From Alnus glutinosa (lineage: Eukaryota > Streptophyta > Magnoliopsida > Fagales > Betulaceae): a stretch of 64,000 nt of DNA. Made by a program: the position numbers and the translations under genes. Each line of letters starts with the position of its first letter. Position 1 is the first letter of the stretch. The notes below the pieces were generated by a model. It was not told the origin of the DNA, did no database searches, and saw only the letters and a list, made by a program, of their open reading frames with translations. Shown here piece after piece: positions 32,237 through 44,047 of this stretch. The stretch lies in the NCBI RefSeq assembly GCF_958979055.1, contig NC_084890.1, forward strand, positions 32,409,116 to 32,473,115. The letters are read 5' to 3'.

Positions 32237-32660
32237 GTCTTGGAGGATCAAACTGCCATGCAGTTCAGTGATAGACAAGGCATGTGCCTCTAAGCCACAA
32301 GACTTCCATGAATTTTTAATATTTTTCTTTTTAGTTTTGTTATATGTAATGCTAAAATTCTTCACATTATGTGGCTGACTAAGCAAGACTTGTATTGGCC
32401 GGTGAGTTCCAACCTAGGCTACAGTTTGAAATGTTACCACAACCTTTTACACTTTATATTGTGTTTAATTTCTTGTTTTTTTGTACTTCTTTTTATTTGA
32501 TATTTTAATGTTTCACCGCTAAAAATAGTTTGATACTAATCTATGTTACAACTAGGATCTAGCACATTCCACTATCATAAAAGAGTAATATTTGTTATAG
32601 ATTTCCCCATAAATTGGAAATATTCCAGACTTCCAAACTCGCACATTAATCCACTATCCA
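32237..32660 (+). other. NLR 3' flank of the 29435 pseudogene
   Basis: Near-identical to 23570-23990, including the GC form of the downstream donor. The matching acceptor region is missing, replaced by segment D3. No other gene. Confidence 0.5.
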
Positions 32661-33560
32661 ATTTTATTTTGATTTTTTTAAGTATTTAACATGTGAAGCC
32701 ACTTAAAACACGCTACATCAATATATTGAATTATGAAATGGATGTGATAAATGTGTGAAAAAAAAAAAAACAGACTTTCTCATTTACACAAACTAAAGTG
32801 GAGTGTTTTAAGTGATTCCTTAAGTCAGCCACTTAAAATAAAAATAAAAATAAAAATAAAGCCACTTAAAACGCGGAATTTCAACTGATACAAAATGGAT
32901 ATAAAAAGTAGCATTACTCATCTTCATAAGCTAGCAAAGGAGAAGGAAAACACAGATGAAAATCACAATGCATTCTTGGTCATTGTCGGCCTTGGATGAG
33001 ATTTTGAAAGCTGTGTGGTGTGATTGCTGGCAGTGGATGCTAATCATGTACGTGTTTCTTGAGTTGTTCTTGAGACGACAAAGCATTTTATTGTTTGGGA
33101 AAATTACGACAGCTGATCGGGCCATTTAGGGATAGTAGACGTCATTCCATTCTCTTCAATTTGCAATAATTGGTTAATTAACAAATGCAGTGTAACAATG
33201 TTCTAAAAAAAAAAAAAAAAATCAAAGCGAAAACCTGGTCATCAACTGGGCAACCAATTTATGGTCACAAAGATAAGGAAGATATGTCTTTATATATTTT
33301 GTGGTCGAAAAAAAAAAAAAAGAATGTTAAATATACATGATTAAGTGTAAAAAAAAAAATGAAGTCTTTGGAAAGATGTTAAGATAACATAATTGACCAA
33401 AATCCATCATTTTAACTGTTTAAGTAATAAGACTTTAAAATTATCACATCTCTTGGTGTGTTTGATCTTTGAGATGAGCTTTTTTGTTTCTGATTTTGAT
33501 CAAAATCCCACATCTACAGTACTCTCTCATCTTTTATTTATCAGCCTCACTTTTAATTGT
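32661..33560. repeat. Noncoding duplicated segment D3, partly truncated
   Basis: Corresponds to the 3' part of D1 and D2 plus 14350-14673. One foldback MITE survives as its right arm (about 32680-32762), and another is left-truncated (32781-32914). The end near 33515-33545 is the site that carries the MULE at 14674 in the paralogous copy. Confidence 0.65.
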
Positions 33561-34102
33561 GCGGAAGCTTAGTGATATGTTACAATTTTTGTGTCTCACA
33601 TAAATTAAGTATAATCTTAACTATTTGTATAGAAACCCTTGAACACCCTTCCCTTGCAACCTAGTTTTCAGTTATGAGTTCTACCCAAAATTTATATAAG
33701 TTCTTATCTTGGCAATAAATTTCTGTTAGAGCAATAGAACAAAGAAAGAGTAGTTCAAGCGTTGAGGTTCTAGGTTAGTGGATTTCCCCAACCGCAATCT
33801 GTATCGATGTGATTTTTTAAAATCTCTATTGAACCATTTGTTCAGGTTTTGGGTTTTTAGTGTTTTTTCCTTGGCCGAATCTGAGATGGGTTTATTTGAC
33901 TTTGGCTTTCTTTTCTTTCTTTTTTTGCAGGACTTTTCGGAGTGGCGCTTGGCGGTGGTGTTTTTGAGTGGCGATAAAGGGGGAGAGGGAGAGAGAGAAA
34001 AATAATAAAATAAAAAATAAAAAATAAAAAAAACTAAAAACTAAAATTTATAACGAATAAGCTAATTTGCTTGTTTTGTTGGATAAAAAAAAAGTTGAAA
34101 AT
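33561..34102. other. Unique spacer, no confirmed gene
   Basis: A 75-codon frame at 33778-34005 has a possible 'ctttttttgcag' acceptor inside it and ends in a purine-rich stretch. It has no recognisable domain and is not repeated elsewhere in the window. I see no gene. Confidence 0.4.
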
Positions 34103-34831
34103 AGTCAAATTTAACTATTATATAGAAGATTCACCTACTCCCAAGAGATTATATTCACAACACCAAACCCCACCAAAATTTCCGCCCAAGCATTCCATTT
34201 TGACTGAAGATGGCAGCCAACCACGCATTGGAGTGACTTTGAAAGCAGGCCCAATTTACTTGTGTTGTGTGTGGTGATTAGTCAAGAGTAATCCGGATGT
34301 CCTGGACTGCAGGCTGCAGCTAGACTTGTCCTACTGAGAGTGAGAGGTATTAAGAAATGGTCAAAAGCAAATAACTTTCCAAGGAGAACTATTTTATTTG
34401 AACAACTATTTTATATATAGGGTGTGTTTGGTAAACATTTTGAAAGTTTTTTTTTTTTTTTCAAAAAAAAAAACAGTAATCAGAAGTGATTGACAAGATA
34501 TTAAGAGAAAAAAAAAAGTTTTTAAGTAAAAGTGAAAAAAGGTTGCTAAAAAGTAATTAATGTGATATAAAAAGTAAAAAAAAAAAAAGGTTGTTAGGAT
34601 TTTCTTTTTCTTTTTTTCTTTTTCTAACTTTGTATATCTCTTATATAGTTCTTATGTACCTCGGTTGTGCTTTTGCTTCTTCATTAATGATATTTTGATT
34701 ATTTATTTTTTATTTTTTTAAAAAAATCAGTTCTTAGTGGGTGTCATGTCATGCTTTGGGCATGACACTAAACCCAATTCTTTTCTATTTGTGACAATAT
34801 CATTCACTAGGTGAAGATTAGAGAGGAAACC
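34103..34831 (+). repeat. NLR upstream module, copy A' (5' part)
   Basis: Paralogue of 1-1071, with the acceptor at about 34809-34810. No gene. Confidence 0.7.
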
Positions 34832-35041
34832 ATGACAAAAACCGTTGTGATCCTTGTCATCAAAGAGTGGGTTTAATTGATCGTTCATGAATCAAAACTG
34901 CTAAGGGGTGTCCACTTGGAAGTTGTGGACATTAGAGATGAACTGGAGAGCATCCAGTGTTTCCTCAAAGATGCAGATAAAGGAGACCTCCAAGATGTTT
35001 TCAAAACGTGAGTAAAACAAGTGAGAGAAGTAGTCTATCAT
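34832..35041 (+). pseudogene. NLR 5' fragment, twin of 1072-1281
   Basis: It keeps the ATG, then reads MTKTVVILVIKEWV and meets TAA at codon 15 (34874-34876), the position of TAG in the twin. A further TGA replaces the KTW tryptophan. It ends at the same base after the histidine codon of AYH/VYH and is followed by the same TIR element. It therefore descends from the same interrupted gene. Confidence 0.85.
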
Positions 35042-35640
35042 TTGATGCAATACCTCCTTCAAGAATCTTGGTTGTGGAGGATTTTAAAAACTTTCAATTT
35101 CACTCATTGAATTTCTAATTTGATGCAATATCCCCCATTTGTTAGGGTTAGGCGTAAAATCAGACGGTAGAAGGGTAAAACGATCTTTTGCCATTTGGGG
35201 GTGGCCAATCCACGCCTAAGGGCCTTGGGTTGGTTCGTTCAGTCCCATTGGCCTATTTTTTTCTTTGTATTTTTTTAATGAGGTACATTTGTCATGTTTT
35301 GATTGAGTTGTTAGTTTTTTTTATGTCAAATGGACGGAGGTACTATTTGGGTATATGCTCATAAGCGAGGTAACATATGTAATCGAAAGTAAAACCGAAG
35401 TGGGAAAAAATAAAGTTGTTAAAACTGAGAGGGCAAAACGGTATTTAATCATAATTTTTAAATCAAAATTACGCGTAAATTTAAAATTTTATGAAAGTTT
35501 TAGGTGCATAAAGGTTATTTCACCCATTTTGCTGTCTCATTTAATGCCTAACCCAAACGGAGGGGGACATTGCATTAAATTAGAAGTTCGAGGGGTAAAA
35601 TTGACAGTTTTTAAACGTAGCGGATTGTTTCGAAACGAGT
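35042..35640. mobile_element. TIR element, shorter derivative of the one at 1282
   Basis: Same arms as 1282-1980 (left about 35080-35190, right about 35505-35620), with roughly 100 bp of the interior lost between the 'ggttggttcg' block and the 'tttctttgta' block. Confidence 0.6.
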
Positions 35641-38175
35641 AGAAGTTTATTGAGGTTTTGTGAAGTTTTCCCAAATTGTATCTTGTCACAATACATACAT
35701 ACATAGTAAAATGGTCAAAAAAAATTCGAGGCCAGAAAAGGAGAAGGCCCAAATTGTATCTTGTCCTGTTTGTGTCTTTCTAAATGTCACGTGACTTTAA
35801 AATTATAATTGGATTGAAATTCAATAATAATAATTTCAAATTTAATGATAATTTTAGAAGGCCCAAAACTCAAAAAAGTCATAGTCCTCCCTGTAGCATT
35901 ATACAAACGCGGCAAGATCCAGGACTCCTTTGCGAGCAGAGGAAAAGCATATGTCTTTTTGACTCTTTTGGTTTATTGTGAGCAACTTGCGTTATTTAGC
36001 CGACTCTTTTTCCCTTGTTTGGCGATCAACTGAAAAATAGACTAGACTTTTGGTTGTCCAAGAAAATTCGTTTTGTAGAATATTCCATTAATTGCGTGTA
36101 TTCTAGTTCAAAGAAGTCCCAAATTTACTTGTGTCCCAAATTTACACGTAATCCCAACGTCCTGACTGCAGCTAGACTTGTACTCACAGAAATTTCCAAC
36201 CCACTCTAAAGGATAATACGAATATGGAAAAAGAGAAGTGGTTGGTTGAGCATAACTGAAACTCAAATATATAGTACTCTTATATATCTGTGGTTAATAT
36301 AGCATCAACATAATTGTTATGTCTTTAACTTCTGCTCAGGAAAAAAAAAAAAACTGAAACTGAAACTGAAACTGAAGCTAATTTCTCCGTCGTTTGGGCT
36401 ACCACTCAAGTCAAAAACAGCAGCCATCACACCACCTGCAAGCTACCTTCCTCTGCCAACATTTCTGTCAAACTCTTCACCCACAAAATGCAGCCATACC
36501 CAATGTAATTCAAGGTAAAAGCTTCAAATTCCCCTAGTTTCTGCAATCTTCTTTGTGAGCATTGATTTTATTTTATTATTTTATTTAGTTGAACGTGCCT
36601 CTTCTTTTTGGGTATTCTTTTCTTTTGCTTTAAAGATTGGATTTTTATGTGGGTTTTCTGTTTTTGGTTTTGTGGGTGTACTTGTTTACTCCTTAGAATT
36701 GGGATGCCTGTCAAAAAATACAGACCAAATGTTTATCTTATTCTTTCCACATGCGCATAGAGACACAGACATGTTGTTGAATCCTGCCTTCATCAATGTT
36801 AAGAGTAAGGGGTGGGATATCCAATTGTACATGTAGCTAATTAACTTGGCATGGAAATTAAAACAAAAACAAAAAATGAATAAAGCAAGGAACTAGTTTC
36901 TTGATATTAGGAAATGATTTCTGCAACATAATTGGCAAAGATAAAGATTGTAACCTATTTGTTTTGGTTCTTTAAGGTTGCGAGTAGCGACTATCTATTG
37001 AACTCTTATCTCGAACTCCTTTTGTAGCTTTGGGTCAAATCCAAATGAATACTTGTACTCAGAGAAATTTCAAAGTTCCAACCCATTCTCTAAAGCGTCA
37101 TACGAATATGGAAGAAGAAAAGTGGTTGCCAACACTTTTGTCAAACTCGTCACCCACAAAATGCAGCCATATCCAATGTAATTCAAGGTAAAAGCTTCAA
37201 ATTCCCCTAGTTTCTGCAATCTTCTTTGTGAGCATAGATATTATTTTATTGTTTTATTTAGTTGAACGTGCCTCTTCTTTTTGGTATTCTTTTCTTTTGC
37301 TTTAAAGATTGGATTTTTATGTGGATTTTCTGTTTTTGGTTTTGTGGGTGTTCTTCTTTACTCCTTAGGATGTCTGTCAAAAAACAGAGAACAAATTTTG
37401 TGGGCTGTTCGCTGAAACATTGTCATGTAGTTTTTCTGCTGGGTTATCGGCATTTGTAGTTTACTGAAATTAAAACAGCATCGTGCATTTGGGAGTTCCT
37501 TTCAATTACAGTACTATATGGTAACAAGATATCCAAAATAGTTTATAGGGGTTTGATGGACATGTATGAAATGTTGGGAAACATAGAACTTATCTTTAAT
37601 TGTAAACAAATGAACATTATTGATTTGTCTGTATCTGTAAAGTCTAACCGATTGCTGAAGATAAATGAGATCAAGACAGAATAAGAAGATGGAGAAATGT
37701 TGTTTCTAAAATAGATTTCTGCTTGATACATTTACGTTTACAAGAAAACCATAAATAGACTTGTGAGGAAAGACACATCCCGTGAATCAAGTGTAGATAA
37801 GATTCAGTACACGTGCGGATCTGTCTTTCCTTAACAGTATTTAGCATAAAAAATTGAGGTACTCATGATCTAGCATTCAGAGTGGTCATTATTGGCGTGT
37901 GTACTTTTGTTAAGGGTGGTGAAGGATAGGGATGAATTCCACAGCTAATGGGAAGTTTGGAAGAATTTGGAGAAAATTCCAGCGTTGTCGTGTCTTAGTT
38001 TAAGGGATGTCAAGTAAAGTTTGGTTGTAGAAATGAGGTTTAGGCTTTATGAATTAGGGCATAATTGACGTCTTTGTGGCATATTGATGTCTTTGTGGTA
38101 TATTTGATGTATTCATGGCATAAGAGTGATTACTCTATCATGTGACATTGGATAGGTTCGTAGTCAAAATATTCT
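35641..38175 (+). repeat. NLR upstream module, copy A' (3' part), CACTA-free
   Basis: Paralogue of 1981-4073 joined directly to the 7127-7290 sequence, so it preserves the empty CACTA site near 38019-38026. It has two leader-exon blocks (about 36370-36514 with the GT at 36515, and about 37100-37186) and a small ORF at 37370. At about 38176 it switches to the copy-C type of module, a recombination junction. Confidence 0.75.
37370..37459 (+). other. Conserved 29-codon small ORF (copy A')
   Basis: ATG to TAG, same product type as 3420-3509. Confidence 0.25.
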
Positions 38176-40551
38176 TTCGTAGTGGACCAGAGTTTTGGTC
38201 GGTCGAAGGAAAAGAAGAGGTTGGATGCTTATTTGCTCTTGAAGAAGACCAGAAAAATACACTGCTATTCTCTTTACCCTCTCTTCCAAATCTCAAAAGA
38301 GTTGCAAACATTAATTGCATGTATCTTGGTTCAACGCAGGCCCAAAAAAAACAACTGAAACTGAAGCTGATTTCTCCATCGTTTGGGCAACCACTCAAGT
38401 TAAAAACAGCAGCCATCTCACCAACCGCAAGCTACCTTCCTCTGGCAACATTTTTTGTCAAACTCTTCACCCACAAAATGCTGCCATACCCAACGTAATT
38501 CAAGGTAAAAGCTTCAAATTCCCCTAGTTTCTGCAATGTTCTTTTTGAGCATAGATTTCTTTTGTTGTTGTTGAACGTGATTCTTCTTTTTGGGTATTCT
38601 TTTCTTTTTCTTTAAAGATTTGATTTTTATGAGGGTTTGTTGTTTTTAGTTTGTGGGTGTTCTTGATTTCATTGGGTTTGCTTGAATGGAGAATATTTAG
38701 ATTGTGGGTGTTTGCATCTATGGGAAGTAGTTGGAAGAAGGAAAAAATGAGTGACATAATATTCAAGAAAGAAGAACGAAAAATAGTTGAATAAAGTGGT
38801 CAACAAAGTGATTCTTACAATAGGGGGAGGTGATTCTTCTCTAGGCTTTGTAGAACTGAATGGAGTAGGAGTTTCTGGTGTTTCTTTGGATTCTGAAGAA
38901 CTAAATGTAGATGTTGGAGTTTCTGACGGTTATTGCAGAATCTACTGTAAGATTATTTCTTCTATTTGAATGCTAACTCTTGACGCAGGCTAAGAAGGAG
39001 GTTTGGCAATATTATTGTTGCTATTTGGCTTGAGTATCATGAGCTTGCTTGTGCATATGATTTGACAAGTGTTTATTTCCTGTGCAACACAATGCATGTG
39101 TACATGACAATATATGGTTGTCTTCACCTTAGAATTGGGATGCCTGTCAAAAAGCAGAGACCAAATGTGGTGGGCTGTCCGCTGAAACATAGTCATGTAG
39201 TTTTTCTGGTGGGTTAACGGCATTTGTAGTTTACTGAAATTAAAGCAGCATCATGCATTTGGGAGTTCCTTTCAAATACAAAACTATAAAAGTTTATAGG
39301 GGTTTGATGGGCATGTATGAAATCTAGGATCTGGTATTGATATCAAGCATATTTAAGACACTATTAGCAGCCTAGCAGGTTAGCACAAGAAATTGAGGTA
39401 CTGATATCAAGCATTTGGTGAAGGATAGGGAAGAATTGGACAGCTATGTACGGGCACTAATGGGGTGTTTGGAAGAATTTGGAGGAAATTACAGAGCTGT
39501 CCTGTCTTAGTTTAAGGGCTGCCAAGTAAAGTTTAGTTGTAGAAATGAGGTTTAGGCTTAATGAATCAGGGCATATTTATTGTTGTGCTAATATTTTCAC
39601 TCATAGTATTGGTTTTTCTTATTTGAGATTTAGTTTAGACTAAATAGTTGTTTTTCAAGCTTTGAAGAATTGTTATAAATTGTTTTGGCGTTGAGTGAGT
39701 TGTTGTTGCAAATTTTGGGGAACTACTTGGTTTGTTAGTGAGCGAGCTAGGTATGTAGCTTAGCTAATGGAATTTGAAAAATATCACTTGTTTAATTGTG
39801 ATTCTAGATCATGTGCATGAAAGTAAAATTGTTTTTATATTTCTGGATATTTTCTTTTACTTGTGCGTTGAGAAAATTACATGCACTTGGTAAATGCATT
39901 ACTTGATATTACATATGGGGAATTAATTGTTGGAGTTTGGTTAGAAGTAGAGGTTTCAATAAATATGTCATTGTATTAGTTATTTGTATTGTTGGAAGAT
40001 GAGACTTGGATTATGTAGTTTTTTAATTTTTAAGTATATTGGACCATATTATGTTGCCGGGAGAATTTATCTTAGAGACCAATTGAGATTTTTAATTTGT
40101 TGTGTTTTTGTAGTTATGGAGTACTTTAACAGAAAATGTATTTTTTTTTTTTATTAAGTTTTGTTGGATTATTTATAGATCTCTAATTGATGTTTTATAA
40201 GTAATTTGGTAGTATAGATAGTTGGTTCTTGGGATGAAATAGAATTGTAAAAAAAATGTTTCAATTAGCTTTAATATCAATTCTTAGTAAAATAGTCTTT
40301 GTTCTTCAATACTGTTTACCTTTTAAAAGCTGCATTTGTCTTTCCTAATTTGCTGAGTTTTGAGGTTTTTTTTTTTTTTTTCTTCTAACTTGATATTTTT
40401 CTTATATAGTTCTAGTGTACCTCAGTTGTCCTTTCGCTTTTTAATGATATTTTGATTTTTTTTTTTTTTTTTTTTTAATTCTTAGTGGGCGTGCCTTGGG
40501 CATGACACTTAACCCAAATTCTTTTCTAATTGTGACAATATCATTCACTAG
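38176..40551 (+). repeat. NLR upstream module C' and leader intron of the 40573 gene
   Basis: 38176-39350 matches 27815-28950; 39530-40551 matches the other leader introns. The leader-exon block at about 38345-38504 ends at a GT donor (38505), with uORF MLPYPT then TAA. The acceptor AG is at 40550-40551. The proposed intron is about 2.05 kb. Upstream of the exon I do not find the TATA-like stretch of the other modules; it exists further up near 36270. Confidence 0.5.
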
Positions 40552-40572
40552 GTGAAGATCAAAGAGAAAACC

Positions 40573-43389
40573 ATGACAGAAATCGTTGTGACCCTTGTCA
40601 TCAATGAGCTGGTTCAATTAATCGTTCATGAATCAAAACTGCTAAGGGGTGTCCACCAAGAAGTTGTAGACATTAGAGATGAACTGGAGAGCATCCAGTG
40701 TTTCCTCAAAGATGTAGATAAAGGAGACCTCCAAGATGGTTTCAAAACGTGGGTGAAACAAGTGAGAGAAGTAGCCTATCATATAGAAGATGTAATAGAT
40801 GAATATGTACTTCACATGGCACAACGTCGTCATCAACAAAGTTTTATTGCTTTCCTCCATAAAACTTGTCGCTTATTGAAAAAACTAAAACCACATCATG
40901 ACATAGCTACCAAGATTCAAGATATCAAAATATCAGTCTGTGAAATCAAGGAACGAAGTGAAAGATATGGTTTTAGTTCCTTAGAGCAAGGATCAAGTAG
41001 CAATGCAACAAATGTTACATGGCATGACCCTCGAGTGGGTTCACTTTTCATTGAGGAAGATGAAGTTGTGGGTATTGAGTCTACAAGGGATGAACTCATA
41101 AGCTGGTTGGTGGGGGGAGCATCCATACGCTCTGTGATTTCAGTGGTAGGCATGGGCGGAATGGGTAAGACAACTCTTACCAAAACAGTATATGAGAATG
41201 AATCAGTGAAGGGACATTTTGACTGCCGTGTTTGGATAACTGTGTCTCAGTCATACAACATGCAGAAGATACTCATGTCCATGACAAAGCAAATTTACCA
41301 AGCAAAAGAAACGGCTCTAGGGCAAATAGACATGATGGACGAGATAACACTAATTACCCAACTGAGAAAATATTTACAGCAAAAGAGGTATGTTGTGGTT
41401 TTTGATGATGTCTGGAAGACAGAGTTTTGGGAATTTGTGAAACATGCTTTACCATGCAATGACAGAAGCTGTAGGATTATCATCACAACACGTAATGATC
41501 TCGTTAGTGTTTCTTGTAAAGAATCTTTATTCGATAAGGTCCACAAGCTACAACCTCTGTCTCAAGATGAGGCTTGGGTATTGTTTTGTAGAAAGGCATT
41601 CCAGACCAAGTTTCGGGGGTGTTGTCCCAGAGAGTTGGTGAGACAGTCGATGGACATTGTCAAAAAATGTGAAGGACTACCACTTGCAATTGTTGCCATA
41701 GGTGGTCTTCTGTCAACAAAGGAGAAGGTGCCATTAGAATGGCAAAAGTTGCTTGATGGCCTTAGCTATGAGCTAGCATGTAATCCCCACCTTTCAAACG
41801 TTGTAAAAATTCTCTCTCTCAGTTATCATGATCTGCCTTACTACCTCAAGTCTTGCTTCTTGTACTTTGGTCTTTTTCCGGAGGACTATTCAATTGCTGA
41901 TTTAAGACTATTTCGATTATGGATAGCTGAGGGCTTTATAAAAAGAAAGAAGGGCAAACCATTGGAAGAAGTAGCAGAAGAATATTTAGTGGAGCTTGTC
42001 CATAGAAACTTGGTTCAAGTTTCATTTGGGGAGCTTGATTATGAGTTGAGTAGAAAGTACCGAATCCATGATCTACTGCATGAAATCATAATATCAAAGG
42101 CTGGAGAGTTGAATTTCTGTCAAGTCCTGGAAGCAGGTGACACAACTTTCCATGGAAAAAGTCGGGGCCTATCAATCCACGATGCTAGAGAAATTCTTTT
42201 TGAGACAAGTGAGTACACTCGAGTTCGTTCTATTTTTCTCTTCAACATTAATGAGATGCCCAGGTCTTTCATAGTTAAATTGTTCAAAAAGTTCAAGCTT
42301 TTGAAAGTGTTGGATTTCGAAGATGCTCCTATTGATTATCTTCCTCAAGAAGTGGGTAATTTATTCCACTTGAAGCACTTAAGTTTGAGGAGAACAAAAG
42401 TGAAGATACTTCCAAAGTCGGTGGGTAGGCTATTGAACCTACAGACACTAAATGTCATGGAAACTGCAGTGCGAGAGTTACCAATTGAGATATTTAAGCT
42501 TCATAAGCTAAGGCATATTTTGGCTCATTCTCATGACTTCGAAATTAAAAGCAACTTTTATTCAGTGCGAGGAGTAAAAATACATGAAGGCATTGGATGT
42601 TTAAATGACTTGCAGATGCTATCATTTATTGAGGCAAATCATCATGGGGTTGGTCTATTTGAACAGCTCGGAAAGTTAAGTCAATTGAGGATGTTGGCCA
42701 TTTCAAATGTCACTGCAAAAAGTGGAAGGGCTTTGTGTACCTCCATACAAAATATGGTCCACCTTAAAATTTTGGTTGTAGGCTCCACCAGTGAAGATGA
42801 GATTATAGACTTACAATCAATTTCTTCACCACCTCAATTTCTAGAGCATATCTCTCTATGGGGGCGATTGAAGCAGTTGCCCAACTGGATTCTAGAGCTT
42901 CAGAATTTGGCCACACTAATCTTATCTTTCTCATCATTGAAGGAAGATCCATTGTCGTCTGTCCAGGCTTTGCCGAATCTAGTTACCATTTCCCTCAATC
43001 ATGCGTTTCAGGGGGAGCAACTGCATTTTGAGGAAGGAGGTTTTCGAAAACTCAAGAGGCTCACACTCAGAGAGATGAAAAAATTAAAGATGGTGAAAAT
43101 AGACAGAGGATCATTGCTCGATCTTGAGCAACTAGAGATTGGGCCATGCCCGCAGATGAAGGAGCTACCCTCTGGAATCCAGCATCTGGAAAGCCTAAAG
43201 ATTCTCGACTTCTATGAAATGCAGGGAGAATTTGTGCTACGTATGCAACCAAATGGAGGCGAAGATTATTGGAAAGTCAAGAAGGTAAGTACTATTCGTC
43301 TTTGGTATAGGATTAAAGGAGAACGATATCAAACATACAAGCTGGGTGACTCACACTTGTTGGAGCATCTGCAAGGAGTTCCAACCTAG
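40573..43389 (+). CDS. RPM1-like CC-NB-ARC-LRR disease resistance protein, intact
   Basis: A single-exon frame of 938 codons from the conserved ATG. The frame is also open seven codons upstream from a GTG, which is not a likely plant start. Coiled coil about 1-129 with EDVIDEYV; P-loop GMGGMGKTT about 193-201; kinase-2 YVVVFDDVW about 273-281; RNBS-B CRIIITTR; GLPLA about 368-372; RNBS-D CFLYFGLFPED; IHD about 498-500; LRRs to the end. One glycine is missing in the DKGDLQDG loop compared with sisters. The last residues are LQGVPT where sisters end LQR: a deletion of roughly 150 bp joins the final codon to downstream 'gagttccaacctag', supplying a new stop and removing the conserved 3' donor. 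It is more diverged from the 20759 gene than most copies. Predicted function is immune sensing; the ligand is unknown. Confidence 0.94.
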   Translation: MTEIVVTLVINELVQLIVHESKLLRGVHQEVVDIRDELESIQCFLKDVDKGDLQDGFKTWVKQVREVAYHIEDVIDEYVLHMAQRRHQQSFIAFLHKTCRLLKKLKPHHDIATKIQDIKISVCEIKERSERYGFSSLEQGSSSNATNVTWHDPRVGSLFIEEDEVVGIESTRDELISWLVGGASIRSVISVVGMGGMGKTTLTKTVYENESVKGHFDCRVWITVSQSYNMQKILMSMTKQIYQAKETALGQIDMMDEITLITQLRKYLQQKRYVVVFDDVWKTEFWEFVKHALPCNDRSCRIIITTRNDLVSVSCKESLFDKVHKLQPLSQDEAWVLFCRKAFQTKFRGCCPRELVRQSMDIVKKCEGLPLAIVAIGGLLSTKEKVPLEWQKLLDGLSYELACNPHLSNVVKILSLSYHDLPYYLKSCFLYFGLFPEDYSIADLRLFRLWIAEGFIKRKKGKPLEEVAEEYLVELVHRNLVQVSFGELDYELSRKYRIHDLLHEIIISKAGELNFCQVLEAGDTTFHGKSRGLSIHDAREILFETSEYTRVRSIFLFNINEMPRSFIVKLFKKFKLLKVLDFEDAPIDYLPQEVGNLFHLKHLSLRRTKVKILPKSVGRLLNLQTLNVMETAVRELPIEIFKLHKLRHILAHSHDFEIKSNFYSVRGVKIHEGIGCLNDLQMLSFIEANHHGVGLFEQLGKLSQLRMLAISNVTAKSGRALCTSIQNMVHLKILVVGSTSEDEIIDLQSISSPPQFLEHISLWGRLKQLPNWILELQNLATLILSFSSLKEDPLSSVQALPNLVTISLNHAFQGEQLHFEEGGFRKLKRLTLREMKKLKMVKIDRGSLLDLEQLEIGPCPQMKELPSGIQHLESLKILDFYEMQGEFVLRMQPNGGEDYWKVKKVSTIRLWYRIKGERYQTYKLGDSHLLEHLQGVPT

Positions 43390-44047
43390 CAGCTGTAATT
43401 AGGCTTGGGCCAGCACATGATCTTTGATAATTAAAAGCTTCATTCTTCCAAGAATTTTGGCCGAGTAGAGGATTAGGACTTCGCGATCCTCTTTCACATT
43501 TTCTATTCATTATAGGGGATGATGTTAGAGCATATTTGGATTACCCTGAAGTTAGGGATTTGATGAGAATTGTATTGCATTTAATAAAGACTAGATTACT
43601 TTGAATTTAGTGATTTGATGATGTTGAATCACTATAAATTAAAGGATTTGATTAATTAGGATTATTTAATAGCCTTTTGTATTGTAAACTTATCAAGGAA
43701 TAAAAGCATAATGTAGTCATTTGGGCTTTATTTTGTAAATGTAGGTCACCAACCGAACCATGTAAATTTCATTGTGTTCCATTTTATATTTTCTGCTATT
43801 GTTTTTATTTTTCTATATGATTATCTTTTCTTTCAGAATTCTTATCCGGACTTATTCTCAGGGAAGAATCCATAAATAACCTTCATGGAATAAGAATAAT
43901 TGGCAAGGGACAACTATATAACATATATCTCTGTTTTGTAAATGTAATGTCCTAGAAAATATTTAATGGGTTTATTAGGATAACATAAAAATAAGTTCAT
44001 TTGGTGTGGTAAATGTTTCTAACAAGGTGAAGATCAGACAAGAAATC
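43390..44047. other. Spacer between two NLRs, no gene
   Basis: Only about 0.66 kb, without the upstream module, leader exon or usual intron present before other copies. The acceptor-like 'tctaacaag' precedes the next ATG region. Nothing coding. Confidence 0.5.

Noticed and set aside
33778..34005. 75-codon frame as a small gene
   Set aside because: Biased composition, no domain, no paralogue in the window and an internal acceptor-like site.
40552..40572. Upstream extension of the 40573 gene from GTG
   Set aside because: GTG is not a usual plant start, and the extension covers the conserved splice acceptor region.
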